The translations under genes and the position numbers were made by a program. Below, piece by piece: positions 24,711-33,506 of a DNA stretch of 64,000 nucleotides. Source of the DNA: Lentisphaerota bacterium (GTDB lineage: Bacteria; Verrucomicrobiota; Lentisphaeria; Victivallales; UBA1829); NCBI GenBank assembly GCA_015061915.1, contig SUVR01000008.1, positions 55,262-119,261 of the forward strand, written 5' to 3'. Numbering within the stretch: the first letter of the stretch is position 1; the number at the start of each line of letters is the position of its first letter. A model generated the notes under the pieces. It had not been told where the DNA came from. It did not search any database and saw only the letters and a program-made list of their open reading frames with translations.

Positions 24711-26870
24711 ATGCAGGATCAGATTTTATATTTTCGTGATTCCAAAATGCCGGACCGGCTTGAGGGTGTGCCGGATCCCGTCTACTGCGGGCTGCGCAAC
24801 GGCTTGAAATTAAGCCGGATTGTCCGGATCTGTTACGAAAAACTCAAGGGCAGTACGGAAGAACGGACGATCCTGCCGGAGGTGTTGTTCTTCTATTGTG
24901 ATGTCTGGTATGTTGCCGCATACTGTTTTCTGCGTGAAGAACCCCGCACGTTCCGTCTTGACCGGATCCTTTCTGCGAGTATGACCGGACAATCTGCCGA
25001 ATCTGCCGGCATTGCTGCGGAATACCGGGAAAACGGGATCCCCTGGGCAAATGGCGAATGTAAAACACGGAGGCAGGTTTTCGAGGTCAGCGAACTGGAC
25101 CTTGAGGAGTATATACCGGTCTATTCCATGAAAACGGATATGGACCGGCGGATCGAAGCGCGGAGCCGTGAACTTGTGACTCATGCCGGTGAAGACCGGA
25201 TCTATCATATGGCTGAAGATCTGATTGCAGGAGCTGACATCAATTTTTGCGGAGGTTCCGGAGATACACCTTTGACTGCCGCTGCCGGGAAAGGACATCT
25301 TACCGCCGTCAAATTTCTGCTGGCACAGGGAGCGGATCTGAATTGCAGAAACGGAATCAACGCAGATGCCCTGTTTTGTGCAGCATGGAACCGGAGATTT
25401 GAAATTGTCCGCTATTTGGTGGAAGAACAGCACTGCGATCCGAACAAAAGGAATCAGTATGGCAGAAACAGTTTTTTTGCGGCGGCAATGAATCACGACC
25501 TGGAAATGCTGAAATATCTGATCGAACACGGCGCAAATATTCATACCGTAGACCGTAAAAAGCAGTCTGTGCTGATGGGTATTCTGGATGACACGCTCTG
25601 CAGATCGAAAAATCTGATCGGAACGGTGCGTTTTCTGGTGGAACACGGTGTTGATCTTGATGTTGTGGATAAACAGAATCAGGATGCCCTCGATTATGCT
25701 TTGAGAAAGGGTGATCCGGAAGTGATCCAGTATCTGCTGGATGCCGGATGCAATGTCAACCGCCGTGACCGGATGGGCAGAAATTCACTGATCCGGATCC
25801 TGATGTACTACAACAAAGACCGCTTTTCGATATTGACAGAAAATGTATGGGAAAAGCGAGGGGCTGTTATCGGAATGTTGTGCAATGCCGGTGTGGATGT
25901 CAATGCGGCAGATGTGGAGGGGATCACTCCGCTGATGCTTGCCCGGGAGAATCTCTTTGACCTTCTCCTTGCGCAGATGGCGTATCCCGGCGCACGCGAT
26001 CGAAAGGGCAGGACCGTGGCGATCCATCATGCCGATGATCTGCGGCATATCGATCTGCTGGCGGAAAACGGTGTGGATCTTTTTGAGCAGGATGACGCCG
26101 GAAACGATGTGTTGATGTCAGCTCCCTGCGGTATGGATCATATCCCGTATCTGATCGAAAAACACGGCTTTTCTGTAAATGACAGGAACAAGCGGATGAC
26201 GCTGCTGCACCGTGCCGCACTTGAAAGTGGTGAACTGGATCTGGTGCAATATCTGTTGGTGCGCGGCGCCGATACGAACGCAGTGGATCAGTACGGCAGA
26301 ACTGCTCTGGAAGCATATCTTTGGAAATATCCCCGTGCCAGCCTGGAGGATCCGTCCGGTGATGAAGGTATGATGTATGAACTGCTGAAAGATTTTAAAG
26401 ATCCCGCTTTTACTGCGGTGGTCCGTGCCTGTCATGCGCTCGATCTGAAAAAATTGAAAACGTTTCTGCCCGAGGATTTGCGGAGCAGTATTGCCGATTA
26501 TTGTTTCGGCTCCCGTTATGAGCATACCGTATTGACTGTGGCGATTGATGCCTGGGAATCTGCGGATCCCTCTGTGCCGGAAGAACAGATCGAAGAAATC
26601 TTTGACCTGTTGGTCGCTTTCGGTGCCAATCCGGTTGAAGATGAAGCCGAAAACGGAGAATCCCTTATTACAAAATGTATTCAGGCAGGAAAAAAAGCAC
26701 AGGCAGAAAAATATTTGCATTTCTGGCTGGGGAAAACGGATGAGCCATGGAAAATGCTGAACGGCTTGTATCAACATTACTGCAACCTGGCAGACCGGTT
26801 TGCGCATCCGGAAATGATCTCTTTCCTTGCTGAACAACTGAAGCTGATGAAAAACAAAGGTAAATTCTAA
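24711..26870 (+). CDS. WYL domain fused to ankyrin repeats
   Basis: A 719-residue soluble protein. Residues about 20-105 look like a WYL ligand-sensing domain: KLSRIVRICYEKL, then ILPEVLFFYCDVWYVAAYC and RTFRLDRI. From about 170 onward at least eight ankyrin repeats follow (for example DTPLTAAAGKGHLTAVKFLL and YGRNSFFAAAMNHDLEMLKY), ending in a helical region. No helix-turn-helix is present, although WYL proteins are usually DNA-binding regulators. There is no signal peptide. It begins 54 bases after the topoisomerase A gene with GGGAG before the ATG and ends two bases before the phosphatase gene. A protein-binding sensor is the simplest reading; its partner is unknown. Confidence 0.75.
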   Translation: MQDQILYFRDSKMPDRLEGVPDPVYCGLRNGLKLSRIVRICYEKLKGSTEERTILPEVLFFYCDVWYVAAYCFLREEPRTFRLDRILSASMTGQSAESAGIAAEYRENGIPWANGECKTRRQVFEVSELDLEEYIPVYSMKTDMDRRIEARSRELVTHAGEDRIYHMAEDLIAGADINFCGGSGDTPLTAAAGKGHLTAVKFLLAQGADLNCRNGINADALFCAAWNRRFEIVRYLVEEQHCDPNKRNQYGRNSFFAAAMNHDLEMLKYLIEHGANIHTVDRKKQSVLMGILDDTLCRSKNLIGTVRFLVEHGVDLDVVDKQNQDALDYALRKGDPEVIQYLLDAGCNVNRRDRMGRNSLIRILMYYNKDRFSILTENVWEKRGAVIGMLCNAGVDVNAADVEGITPLMLARENLFDLLLAQMAYPGARDRKGRTVAIHHADDLRHIDLLAENGVDLFEQDDAGNDVLMSAPCGMDHIPYLIEKHGFSVNDRNKRMTLLHRAALESGELDLVQYLLVRGADTNAVDQYGRTALEAYLWKYPRASLEDPSGDEGMMYELLKDFKDPAFTAVVRACHALDLKKLKTFLPEDLRSSIADYCFGSRYEHTVLTVAIDAWESADPSVPEEQIEEIFDLLVAFGANPVEDEAENGESLITKCIQAGKKAQAEKYLHFWLGKTDEPWKMLNGLYQHYCNLADRFAHPEMISFLAEQLKLMKNKGKF

Positions 26871-26871
26871 G

Positions 26872-27498
26872 ATGGAAACAACTGTTTATTTTGTGCGGCA
26901 TGGTGAAACGGCTGAAAATGCCGGCGGTGTTGTGCAGGGGCAGACAGATGTCCCTCTGAATGAGAACGGTTTGGTACAAGCACGGCTCGTGGGAGAACGC
27001 TTGAAAAATGAACCATTTGATGTGATCCTCTCCAGCGATCTTCAGCGGGCGGCGATCACTGCCCGGTCGATCGCCAACGGACGGGAGATCATTTATACGC
27101 CCCGGCTGCGGGAATGGGGACTCGGTCACTGGCAGGGAAAAAATATCAAGCTCATTCAGGAAATCTACCCGGAGGAACACCATTTATACAAAACCGGTTC
27201 GCCGGATTTTCTGCCGGAAGGCGGCGAAAGCCGTCGGGAATTTTATGAACGGGCAATCCGTTTTCTTGAGGATACCGCAGAAAAATATGCCGGTAAAAAA
27301 ATCCTCTGCGTGACCCATGGCGGTTTTTTGCGGAATATTATTCTGCATATTGCCGGACCTGAAGTTTGCGGTGCGGTGCCGCCCTGTGTCGGGAATACTT
27401 CCATCTCCTGCATCCGGAAAGGGGAGGGGGACTGGCAGATCGTTTTCTGGAACGACATGGAACATTTGGAGCGATCCATAGAATCCGATGGCGTTTGA
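26872..27498 (+). CDS. Histidine phosphatase family protein
   Basis: A 208-residue cytoplasmic phosphatase of the phosphoglycerate-mutase-like superfamily. The catalytic RHGET is at residues 9-13 (FVRHGETAEN), the acid is in the LREWGLGHWQGK block, and the second histidine is in CVTHGGFLRN near 150. It resembles CobC/broad-specificity phosphatases, but no cobalamin gene is nearby, so the substrate is open. It lies one base after the WYL-ankyrin gene and just upstream of the GH28-like gene. Confidence 0.88.
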   Translation: METTVYFVRHGETAENAGGVVQGQTDVPLNENGLVQARLVGERLKNEPFDVILSSDLQRAAITARSIANGREIIYTPRLREWGLGHWQGKNIKLIQEIYPEEHHLYKTGSPDFLPEGGESRREFYERAIRFLEDTAEKYAGKKILCVTHGGFLRNIILHIAGPEVCGAVPPCVGNTSISCIRKGEGDWQIVFWNDMEHLERSIESDGV

Positions 27499-27514
27499 AC
27501 AAGGAGCTTTTGAT

Positions 27515-28912
27515 ATGAGAAAAGAACTTGATTACAATGTGTTTGTGAATGGAATTGCAATCGAGCTTTTTCGTGTTGCAGTGACTTTTACCCCGGAAAA
27601 AGATGAACCGCCGGTTTACGCCTGCCGTTTTGATGATGACGGCAACTGCTATGGGATCGGTTCTTTCGATTCGGATGGACCGGTACAAGTGGAGATCCGC
27701 TGCCGCCGGAATTTGGCACAGACCGTGATCCTGCCGGAAAACAGCATCCCGGAGGTGCAGGTCAGTGCGGAAAAGATCGTGTTCATTTTGAAAAAACACG
27801 GCACCTATATCTTTGAACCGGAGGGATATAAGAATACACCGCTGGTCCTGTTCTTCAATCCGTCGGAGAAAAACATTCCTGACCGGAATGACCCGAAAGT
27901 CCATTGGTTCGGACCGGGTCTGCATCGGGCGGGGATGATCGAGTTGAAAGATGACGAAACGCTGTATCTTGCGCCCGGCGCAGTGGTGGAAGGAGCGCTT
28001 CATGCCGCGGGCGACAACATCCGGGTCTGCGGGCGCGGCATCCTGACCCAGCGTGCGATCGGGCTGAAAGATATACGGTTCTGTCTGGACTTCGATCATT
28101 GCCGGAATCTGACTTTTGAGGGGATCATAACTGCCGATCCCGCCTTCTGGAATGTGGTGTTCCGGGACTGCAAAGGCGTGGTGATGGACAACGTGAAAGT
28201 TTGCGGCGGACGCTTCCTGAATGACGACGGTATCGACATTTGCAACAGCTCCAACGTAACGATCCGCAACTGTTTCATCCGGGCGCAGGATGACATCATT
28301 GCCCCGAAAGGATTGCATCCGGAAGTCTGGGATCCGGTCGCAAAAAAACGCCTGAACAATGATGAGATCGCCGCATTTTATGAGATCGGGCGCAGTGTTG
28401 AACACATTTTGATTGAGCATTGTGTCTTCTGGTGCGATACCGCCAATGTGTTCCGGGTGGGCTATGAATGTACGGCGAAAGTGATGGCAGACATTGTGGC
28501 ACGGGACTGTGATGTGGTTCATGTGAGCGACATTTTGCGTGACATTGATTTCTTCTGGAGCAATCAGGTGTTTTGTCTTCAGGCATCTCACGGGATGACG
28601 ATCCGGGATCTGCTGTTTGAAGATATCCGCATCCACATGGATGTGCCGGATCTGCCGCTGGTTAAGATCCGGCCGCAGGAGTGTCCGCCGTGGATCGGAT
28701 TCGGAAATATCCGGAACTGCACCTTCCGCAATATTGCAGTGTGTCATGCCGGACCGGATCACAAGGGGGTGATCCTGATTGCCGGAGAGGACGGGACGCA
28801 CAAGGTCAGTGGCATCCGTTTTGAAAATGTCACGATCAATGGAAAAGCCGTTCGCGCGGGGGATGAAAATGTGATCATCCGCAACTTTGCGGAAAATATA
28901 ACATTTTCTTGA
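27515..28912 (+). CDS. GH28-like right-handed beta-helix glycosidase
   Basis: A 465-residue protein with the parallel beta-helix pattern of GH28 (polygalacturonase) enzymes. The acidic pattern is visible as LNDDGIDICNSSNVTIRNC and RAQDDIIAPKG, positions where GH28 has NTD and DD; FRVGYEC follows. It lacks a signal peptide, so it would act on short oligosaccharides in the cytoplasm, perhaps unsaturated or galacturonate-containing. ATG 27515 is preferred (AAGGAG before it) over an ATG nine codons upstream that lies inside the phosphatase gene. Membership in GH28 itself rather than a sister family is not certain. Confidence 0.75.
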   Translation: MRKELDYNVFVNGIAIELFRVAVTFTPEKDEPPVYACRFDDDGNCYGIGSFDSDGPVQVEIRCRRNLAQTVILPENSIPEVQVSAEKIVFILKKHGTYIFEPEGYKNTPLVLFFNPSEKNIPDRNDPKVHWFGPGLHRAGMIELKDDETLYLAPGAVVEGALHAAGDNIRVCGRGILTQRAIGLKDIRFCLDFDHCRNLTFEGIITADPAFWNVVFRDCKGVVMDNVKVCGGRFLNDDGIDICNSSNVTIRNCFIRAQDDIIAPKGLHPEVWDPVAKKRLNNDEIAAFYEIGRSVEHILIEHCVFWCDTANVFRVGYECTAKVMADIVARDCDVVHVSDILRDIDFFWSNQVFCLQASHGMTIRDLLFEDIRIHMDVPDLPLVKIRPQECPPWIGFGNIRNCTFRNIAVCHAGPDHKGVILIAGEDGTHKVSGIRFENVTINGKAVRAGDENVIIRNFAENITFS

Positions 28913-28963
28913 AATGTAAGAAGATGCAAAAGGACAACAGAACTTTGTTTTACCGGTGATATT

Positions 28964-29077
28964 ATGTGTCAGATGGAGCTGACAGCCGCCTGCCGGAGCG
29001 TCCGGACTTTTCTTGATCTTCCCGTTGATGCAGATGTGGCATTGCAGGCGGGATATCCACTTCCTGCAGGGAAATAA
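28964..29077 (+). CDS. Possible 37-residue small ORF or gene remnant
   Basis: ATG 28964 opens 37 codons to TAA 29077, beginning MCQMELTAACRSVRTFLDLP and ending GYPLPAGK. It lies in the 258-base gap between the GH28-like gene and the symporter. No clear ribosome-binding site is seen (GGTGATATT before the ATG). The sequence has a protein-like look but no family could be named; it may be the decayed end of a lost gene. Confidence 0.25.
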   Translation: MCQMELTAACRSVRTFLDLPVDADVALQAGYPLPAGK

Positions 29078-29100
29078 GATATAAAAAGCGCTTTCCGGAC

Positions 29101-29128
29101 TTGAAAAATCCGGTTTCGGGAGTACATT
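29101..29128 (+). promoter_or_regulatory. Promoter of the symporter gene
   Basis: TTGAAA (29101-29106), a 16-base spacer and TACATT (29123-29128), about 40 bases before the ATG at 29171. Confidence 0.55.
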
Positions 29129-29170
29129 ATATCTCCACAACTGTTGAAATTTCAAGAAGAAAGCACTTAA

Positions 29171-30562
29171 ATGGATATTTTACAAAATATTGTTTCGCTG
29201 GTCAACGAGTACCTTTCGGATTATGTTCTGATCATTTTACTTGTCGGGGCAGGGCTGTTTTTTTCGATCCGGACCCGTTTTGTTCAGGTTCGCTGCTTCG
29301 GGGAAGGACTGAAAAATACATTCGGTAATTTCTCGCTTCATGGAAAGAAAGAAGGTGGCTTCAGCTCTTTTCAGGCACTTGCCACTGCGGTGGCGGCACA
29401 GGTCGGCACGGGCAATATTGTGGGGGCTTCTGGCGCGATCCTGATCGGCGGACCGGGTGCGATCTTCTGGATGTGGATCGTTGCTTTTCTCGGAATGTCA
29501 ACGATTTATGCTGAAGCTGTCCTCGCCCAGAAAACCCGTGTTATGGATAAAGATGGGATTCCTCACGGCGGTCCGGTCTATTATATCAAACACGCATTTC
29601 CAAACCTTTTCGGCAAGATCCTTGCGGTGCTGTTTGCCGTGGCGATCACAGTTGCGCTTGGATTTATGGGGGCGATGGTGCAGGCAAACTCCATTGGTGA
29701 GACCTGTCACAATGCGTTTGGAATTCCGGCGTGGCTGGTTGGGGTGATCATTGCTATTCTGGCGGGCGGTATATTTCTGGGCGGTGTCGCCCGGTTGGCA
29801 AGGGTCACGGAGAAACTGGTTCCTCTGATGGCGATTCTTTATCTGCTGGGAGGATTCCTTGTTCTTGCTCTGCGGATCGAGTTTATTCCGGATACGTTTG
29901 CCTGTATTTTCAAGTATGCTTTTTCTCCCGAAGCTCTGATCGGCGGCGGACTTGGTCACGCCTTGAAAACGGCGGTCAGCCAGGGTGTCAAGCGGGGACT
30001 TTTCTCCAATGAAGCGGGGATGGGGTCTACTCCTCACGCTCACGCGATCGCTCAGGTGAAGACACCTCATATTCAGGGAACAGTTGCTATGATCGGTGTG
30101 TTTATTGATACGGCAGTGGTGCTGACGGTGACCGCTCTGATCATTATTTCCACGATTTACACCGGGGATGGTCCGCTTGCCGGTGCCACGGGGGAAACTT
30201 ATGCGGATCTGTTGAAAAATTCCGGTTTGACTCAGACCAATCTGGTGCAGTATGCCGTTGCTTCGGTGAGTACGGTAACGATCGGGAATATTTTTATTGC
30301 GATCTGCCTGCTGTTTTTTGCGTTTTCCACGATCATCAGCTGGAACTATTTTGGCAAGATCAACTGCCATTATCTGTTCGGAAAAAAATCGTTGGGGATC
30401 TACTCCGCACTGGCGGTCCTGTTTGTTTTTCTCGGAACGGTGGTCAAAAGCGATCTGGTCTGGGGAATGCAGGATATGTTCAACCAGTTGATGGTCCTGC
30501 CGAACGTGATCGCCCTGTTTGCACTCTCCGGACTTGTTGCCGCCTCTGCAAAGGAACGGTAA
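29171..30562 (+). CDS. Alanine/glycine:sodium symporter (AGCS family)
   Basis: A 463-residue inner-membrane protein that imports alanine or glycine with sodium. About ten to eleven hydrophobic segments are visible. The family signature is QVGTGNIVGASGAILIGGPG near 75-95, followed by FWMWIVAFLGMSTIYAEAVL and, further on, SNEAGMGSTPHAHA. It stands alone behind its own promoter and ends 12 bases before the convergent holB. Which amino acid it carries is not certain. Confidence 0.93.
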   Translation: MDILQNIVSLVNEYLSDYVLIILLVGAGLFFSIRTRFVQVRCFGEGLKNTFGNFSLHGKKEGGFSSFQALATAVAAQVGTGNIVGASGAILIGGPGAIFWMWIVAFLGMSTIYAEAVLAQKTRVMDKDGIPHGGPVYYIKHAFPNLFGKILAVLFAVAITVALGFMGAMVQANSIGETCHNAFGIPAWLVGVIIAILAGGIFLGGVARLARVTEKLVPLMAILYLLGGFLVLALRIEFIPDTFACIFKYAFSPEALIGGGLGHALKTAVSQGVKRGLFSNEAGMGSTPHAHAIAQVKTPHIQGTVAMIGVFIDTAVVLTVTALIIISTIYTGDGPLAGATGETYADLLKNSGLTQTNLVQYAVASVSTVTIGNIFIAICLLFFAFSTIISWNYFGKINCHYLFGKKSLGIYSALAVLFVFLGTVVKSDLVWGMQDMFNQLMVLPNVIALFALSGLVAASAKER

Positions 30563-30574
30563 AACAGGACAGGA

Positions 30575-31624
30575 TTATTTTTTGATCGCCACAGAAAGGG
30601 CGAATGTGCGGAGCGCCAGAGCGTCGTTCACATTGGTCCGCAGAGTGTCGGTCAGCTTTTCCGCCAGAGTCAGCATCCGCAGAGCTTCCCGTTCTTTGAC
30701 TTCGGTCGGGGCTTGGAAATAGGCTTCCATGATCTCCGGATTCGGCAGGATCTCCTGTTTCATTCCGCCTGCAAGCAGAGCAAGCTGGGCGAAAAATGCG
30801 TGCAGAATACTGGTGAATTGTTCCCGGAGCCGCCGGTATTCACAGCCGATCTCGCCGTCCCGTCTCTTTTCCAGCAGTTTGATGCCCGCACTTTCCAACT
30901 GTTTTGCAGCCTCCATACGGGGCGTCCATTTTTCGGTGATCGTTTCTTTTGCACGATCATCCAGAGAGTCCAGAATATCGATCAATTCTTTCGCGCAGTC
31001 TTCTGCACCGACCAGATCGTTGGCGGCATCGCAGGCGAGTTTTTTCAGCGTAGCGGGCAGGGAGGGAAAACAGGAAAAATCATAGGTGCAATGATTATCC
31101 GTCAGGGTCAGGATCTGACAACGGGATCGGATGGTGGGCAGCAGGGCTCCCGGTCGACCGGTCGTCAGGATGAAAAGGCATTTTTCCGGCGGTTCCTCCA
31201 GCGTCTTGAGAAACGCATTTTGAGCGTTTTCGTTCATGGTATCGCAATCCTGAATGATCCCGATCTTCCAACCGGATTCCGTGGTGCTGCCCAGATAGAA
31301 ATTATGTTGAAAATTGCGGAGCGTATCCGGGTCATCGTCCGTATCGCCCACCAGGATCATACGGGATTTTGAGGTGGGAGAAAGCAGAAACAGGTCGGGA
31401 TAAAGTCCGTTTTTGAGCTGTTTGCAGCTGCTGCAAGAGCCGCAGGGGGAACCATCAAATTGCGGTTCCGTGCAGGAGGCGAGCATGGCAAGATAAAGCG
31501 GAAATTCCAGCCGGTTATCCGGATTGGATGAGACGACCAGAAAAGAATGACCGAGTCTGCCCGCCATTTTTGCGTGCTGAAGGGAATCGGTCAGGAACGG
31601 AAACGCCTCATGCCAGTCTTTCAT
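30575..31624 (-). CDS. holB: DNA polymerase III subunit delta'
   Basis: A clamp-loader subunit (349 residues). The N-terminal domain has GHSFLVVSS, a zinc-binding cluster in CGSCSSCKQL, ENAQNAFLKTLEEPP and the RSRCQ sensor motif of delta' proteins. The Walker A lysine is absent, as usual for delta'. ATG 31624 was chosen because GGAGG lies upstream of it; the 50 extra codons before it overlap tmk out of frame. The start lies inside the end of tmk (overlap 17 bases), a common gene order in bacteria. Confidence 0.9.
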   Translation of the reverse strand: MKDWHEAFPFLTDSLQHAKMAGRLGHSFLVVSSNPDNRLEFPLYLAMLASCTEPQFDGSPCGSCSSCKQLKNGLYPDLFLLSPTSKSRMILVGDTDDDPDTLRNFQHNFYLGSTTESGWKIGIIQDCDTMNENAQNAFLKTLEEPPEKCLFILTTGRPGALLPTIRSRCQILTLTDNHCTYDFSCFPSLPATLKKLACDAANDLVGAEDCAKELIDILDSLDDRAKETITEKWTPRMEAAKQLESAGIKLLEKRRDGEIGCEYRRLREQFTSILHAFFAQLALLAGGMKQEILPNPEIMEAYFQAPTEVKEREALRMLTLAEKLTDTLRTNVNDALALRTFALSVAIKK

Positions 31625-32258
31625 GAATGACCTCCATAATGGCGCTGTGGACTTCATCGATCGAACCGGTGGCATCGACGATAGCGAAGCGTTCCGGCTC
31701 TGCTTTTGCCAGATCCAGGAATCCGGCACGGATCTTTTGATGGAACGCTTCTGTTTCGGAGTCGAACCGGTCATTTTCCACGGCGGCGCGTGCGTGTGTC
31801 CGGGCGGAACCCTGTTCGGGGCTCAGATCCAGCAGCAGGGTCAGATCCGGTTTGGTGCCGTTACAGGCAAAGTCATTGATCCAGTCGATTTTTGCCCGGT
31901 CAAGCCCTCTGGCATACCCCTGATAAACGATTGTGGAGTCGTAAAAGCGGTCCGTGATCAGGATCGCCCCCCGTTCCATGGCAGGATCGATCAGATTCTG
32001 TACCATTTGTGCGTGGCACGCTCCGAAAAGCAGCAGTTCCGTTGCGGGGATAATATTTTCGTCTTCCGTTTTTTCTTTGAGAACAGAACGGATCTTTTCC
32101 GCAACAGCAGTTCCGCCGGGAGACCGGGTGGCGATGATTTCTCTGCCGGGGAACATCGTGCGCAGAGCCTCCGCCAGCAGATTGAGCTGAGTACTCTTTC
32201 CGCAGCCTTCGCCGCCTTCAAGACTGATAAAAAAACCTTTATTTTCTTTCTTTTTCAT
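31608..32258 (-). CDS. tmk: Thymidylate kinase
   Basis: Phosphorylates dTMP to dTDP. The 216-residue protein has the P-loop GGEGCGKST at about 15-23, the DRF motif in ITDRFYDSTIVYQGYARG, and a TRSPGG motif that binds the nucleotide. ATG 32258 gives a normal N-terminus (KKKENKGFFISLEGGEG); the 40 residues before it are an artefact of an AT-rich promoter region. It is divergent from the AICAR transformylase gene and translated together with holB. Confidence 0.94.
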   Translation of the reverse strand: MKKKENKGFFISLEGGEGCGKSTQLNLLAEALRTMFPGREIIATRSPGGTAVAEKIRSVLKEKTEDENIIPATELLLFGACHAQMVQNLIDPAMERGAILITDRFYDSTIVYQGYARGLDRAKIDWINDFACNGTKPDLTLLLDLSPEQGSARTHARAAVENDRFDSETEAFHQKIRAGFLDLAKAEPERFAIVDATGSIDEVHSAIMEVIHERLA

Positions 32259-32368
32259 GCTTTTTGCCAGAAATCCGTTTGCCAAAACCGTGTTTTGAAT
32301 GTATCTTATATGATTGCATATATAATATATCACTAACAATACAAACTTTAAAGCCCGGAGAAGAAAAA

Positions 32369-33490
32369 ATGGCAGCAAAACTTGGCAGAAATGCTTATCT
32401 CACCGCAAATACAGGCGATTTTGCAGACGAGATCGTGATCAACGGCAGAACTTATGTGAAGGTCAATGACCTCCGCTACGGCACGAACCCGCATCAGCCG
32501 GCGGCATTTTACCGTCCTGCCGATCAGCACGGTGCCATTATGGATATGGAAACCCTGAAAAACGGCAAGAGCGGTCTTTCCCAGACGAACCTGGAAGATA
32601 TTTCCGGTGCCCTGAACATTGTCAAGTTCTTTGACCGTCCCGCCTGTGCTGTGATGAAACACGTGAATCCCAGCGGCGCTGCTGTCGCCATCCCCGGCGA
32701 AACGGTGAAACAGGTCTACATCAAAGCCCGTGATTGCGATGCCCGTGCGGCATTCGGCAGCGTGATCGCATTCAACGTGGAAGTCGATAAGGAAACCGCG
32801 GAAGAGATCATGTCCACCTTCTGCGAATGTGTGGTTGCGCCCGCTTACACTGCTGAAGCGCTGGAAGTCTTCAACGACGGCGAAACCCACAAGCTGAACA
32901 AGCAGATCCGTATTCTCCGTTGCGGCGATATCGCCAGCCTGCCCAAGTTCGTGGATGACAACGAAGACGGCGCCTTCAACACCTTCAAGGTGCTGGGTGA
33001 TGGCTCCGTGGTCATTGCCGCTCCCCTGCTGACCAATGTGAGAACGGCGGAAGACATCCCCGCCGCCACCGGCGAAAACAAGGCTTGCGGCGTTCAGACC
33101 TCCACGGTCGAACCCACGGAACAGCAGATGATCGACCTGCTGACCGCCTGGTATATCAATATTTCCGTCCGTTCCAACGGCGTTGTGATCGTGAAAGATG
33201 GTCAGACCCTCTGCGTCGGTACGGGTGAACAGGACCGCGTGGGTGCGGTGGAACAGGCGATCGAAAAGTTCTCCCAGAAGTTCAGCGGCGATGTGACGCT
33301 GGAAGGTGCAGTTATGTCCAGCGACGGTTTCTTCCCGTTCTATGATGCGGTGGAAGTCGCTGCCAAAGCCGGGATCAAGGCGATCGTTGCCCCCTCCGGC
33401 TCCCTGAAGGATGCGGATGTGATCAAGCGTGCCAATGAACTGGGCGTTGCGCTCCGTCACGCTCCGGAACGCATCTTCTCCCATCACTGA
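32369..33490 (+). CDS. AICAR transformylase without an IMP cyclohydrolase domain
   Basis: Formylates AICAR with 10-formyl-THF, the ninth step of purine synthesis. The 373-residue protein corresponds only to the C-terminal transformylase half of bifunctional PurH: VNDLRYGTNPHQPAAFY, VMKHVNPSGAAV, DARAAFGSVIAFN and SDGFFPFYDAVEVAAKAGI are all present. The N-terminal MGS-like IMP cyclohydrolase domain is missing and is not encoded upstream. ATG 32369 follows GGAGAAG; an earlier frame start lies in the AT-rich promoter (TATAAT near 32320). A separate PurO-type cyclohydrolase at 56249 can supply the last step. It is followed by recD2 after 16 bases. Confidence 0.88.
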   Translation: MAAKLGRNAYLTANTGDFADEIVINGRTYVKVNDLRYGTNPHQPAAFYRPADQHGAIMDMETLKNGKSGLSQTNLEDISGALNIVKFFDRPACAVMKHVNPSGAAVAIPGETVKQVYIKARDCDARAAFGSVIAFNVEVDKETAEEIMSTFCECVVAPAYTAEALEVFNDGETHKLNKQIRILRCGDIASLPKFVDDNEDGAFNTFKVLGDGSVVIAAPLLTNVRTAEDIPAATGENKACGVQTSTVEPTEQQMIDLLTAWYINISVRSNGVVIVKDGQTLCVGTGEQDRVGAVEQAIEKFSQKFSGDVTLEGAVMSSDGFFPFYDAVEVAAKAGIKAIVAPSGSLKDADVIKRANELGVALRHAPERIFSHH

Positions 33491-33506
33491 TCCTTTTTGA
33501 GGCGAT

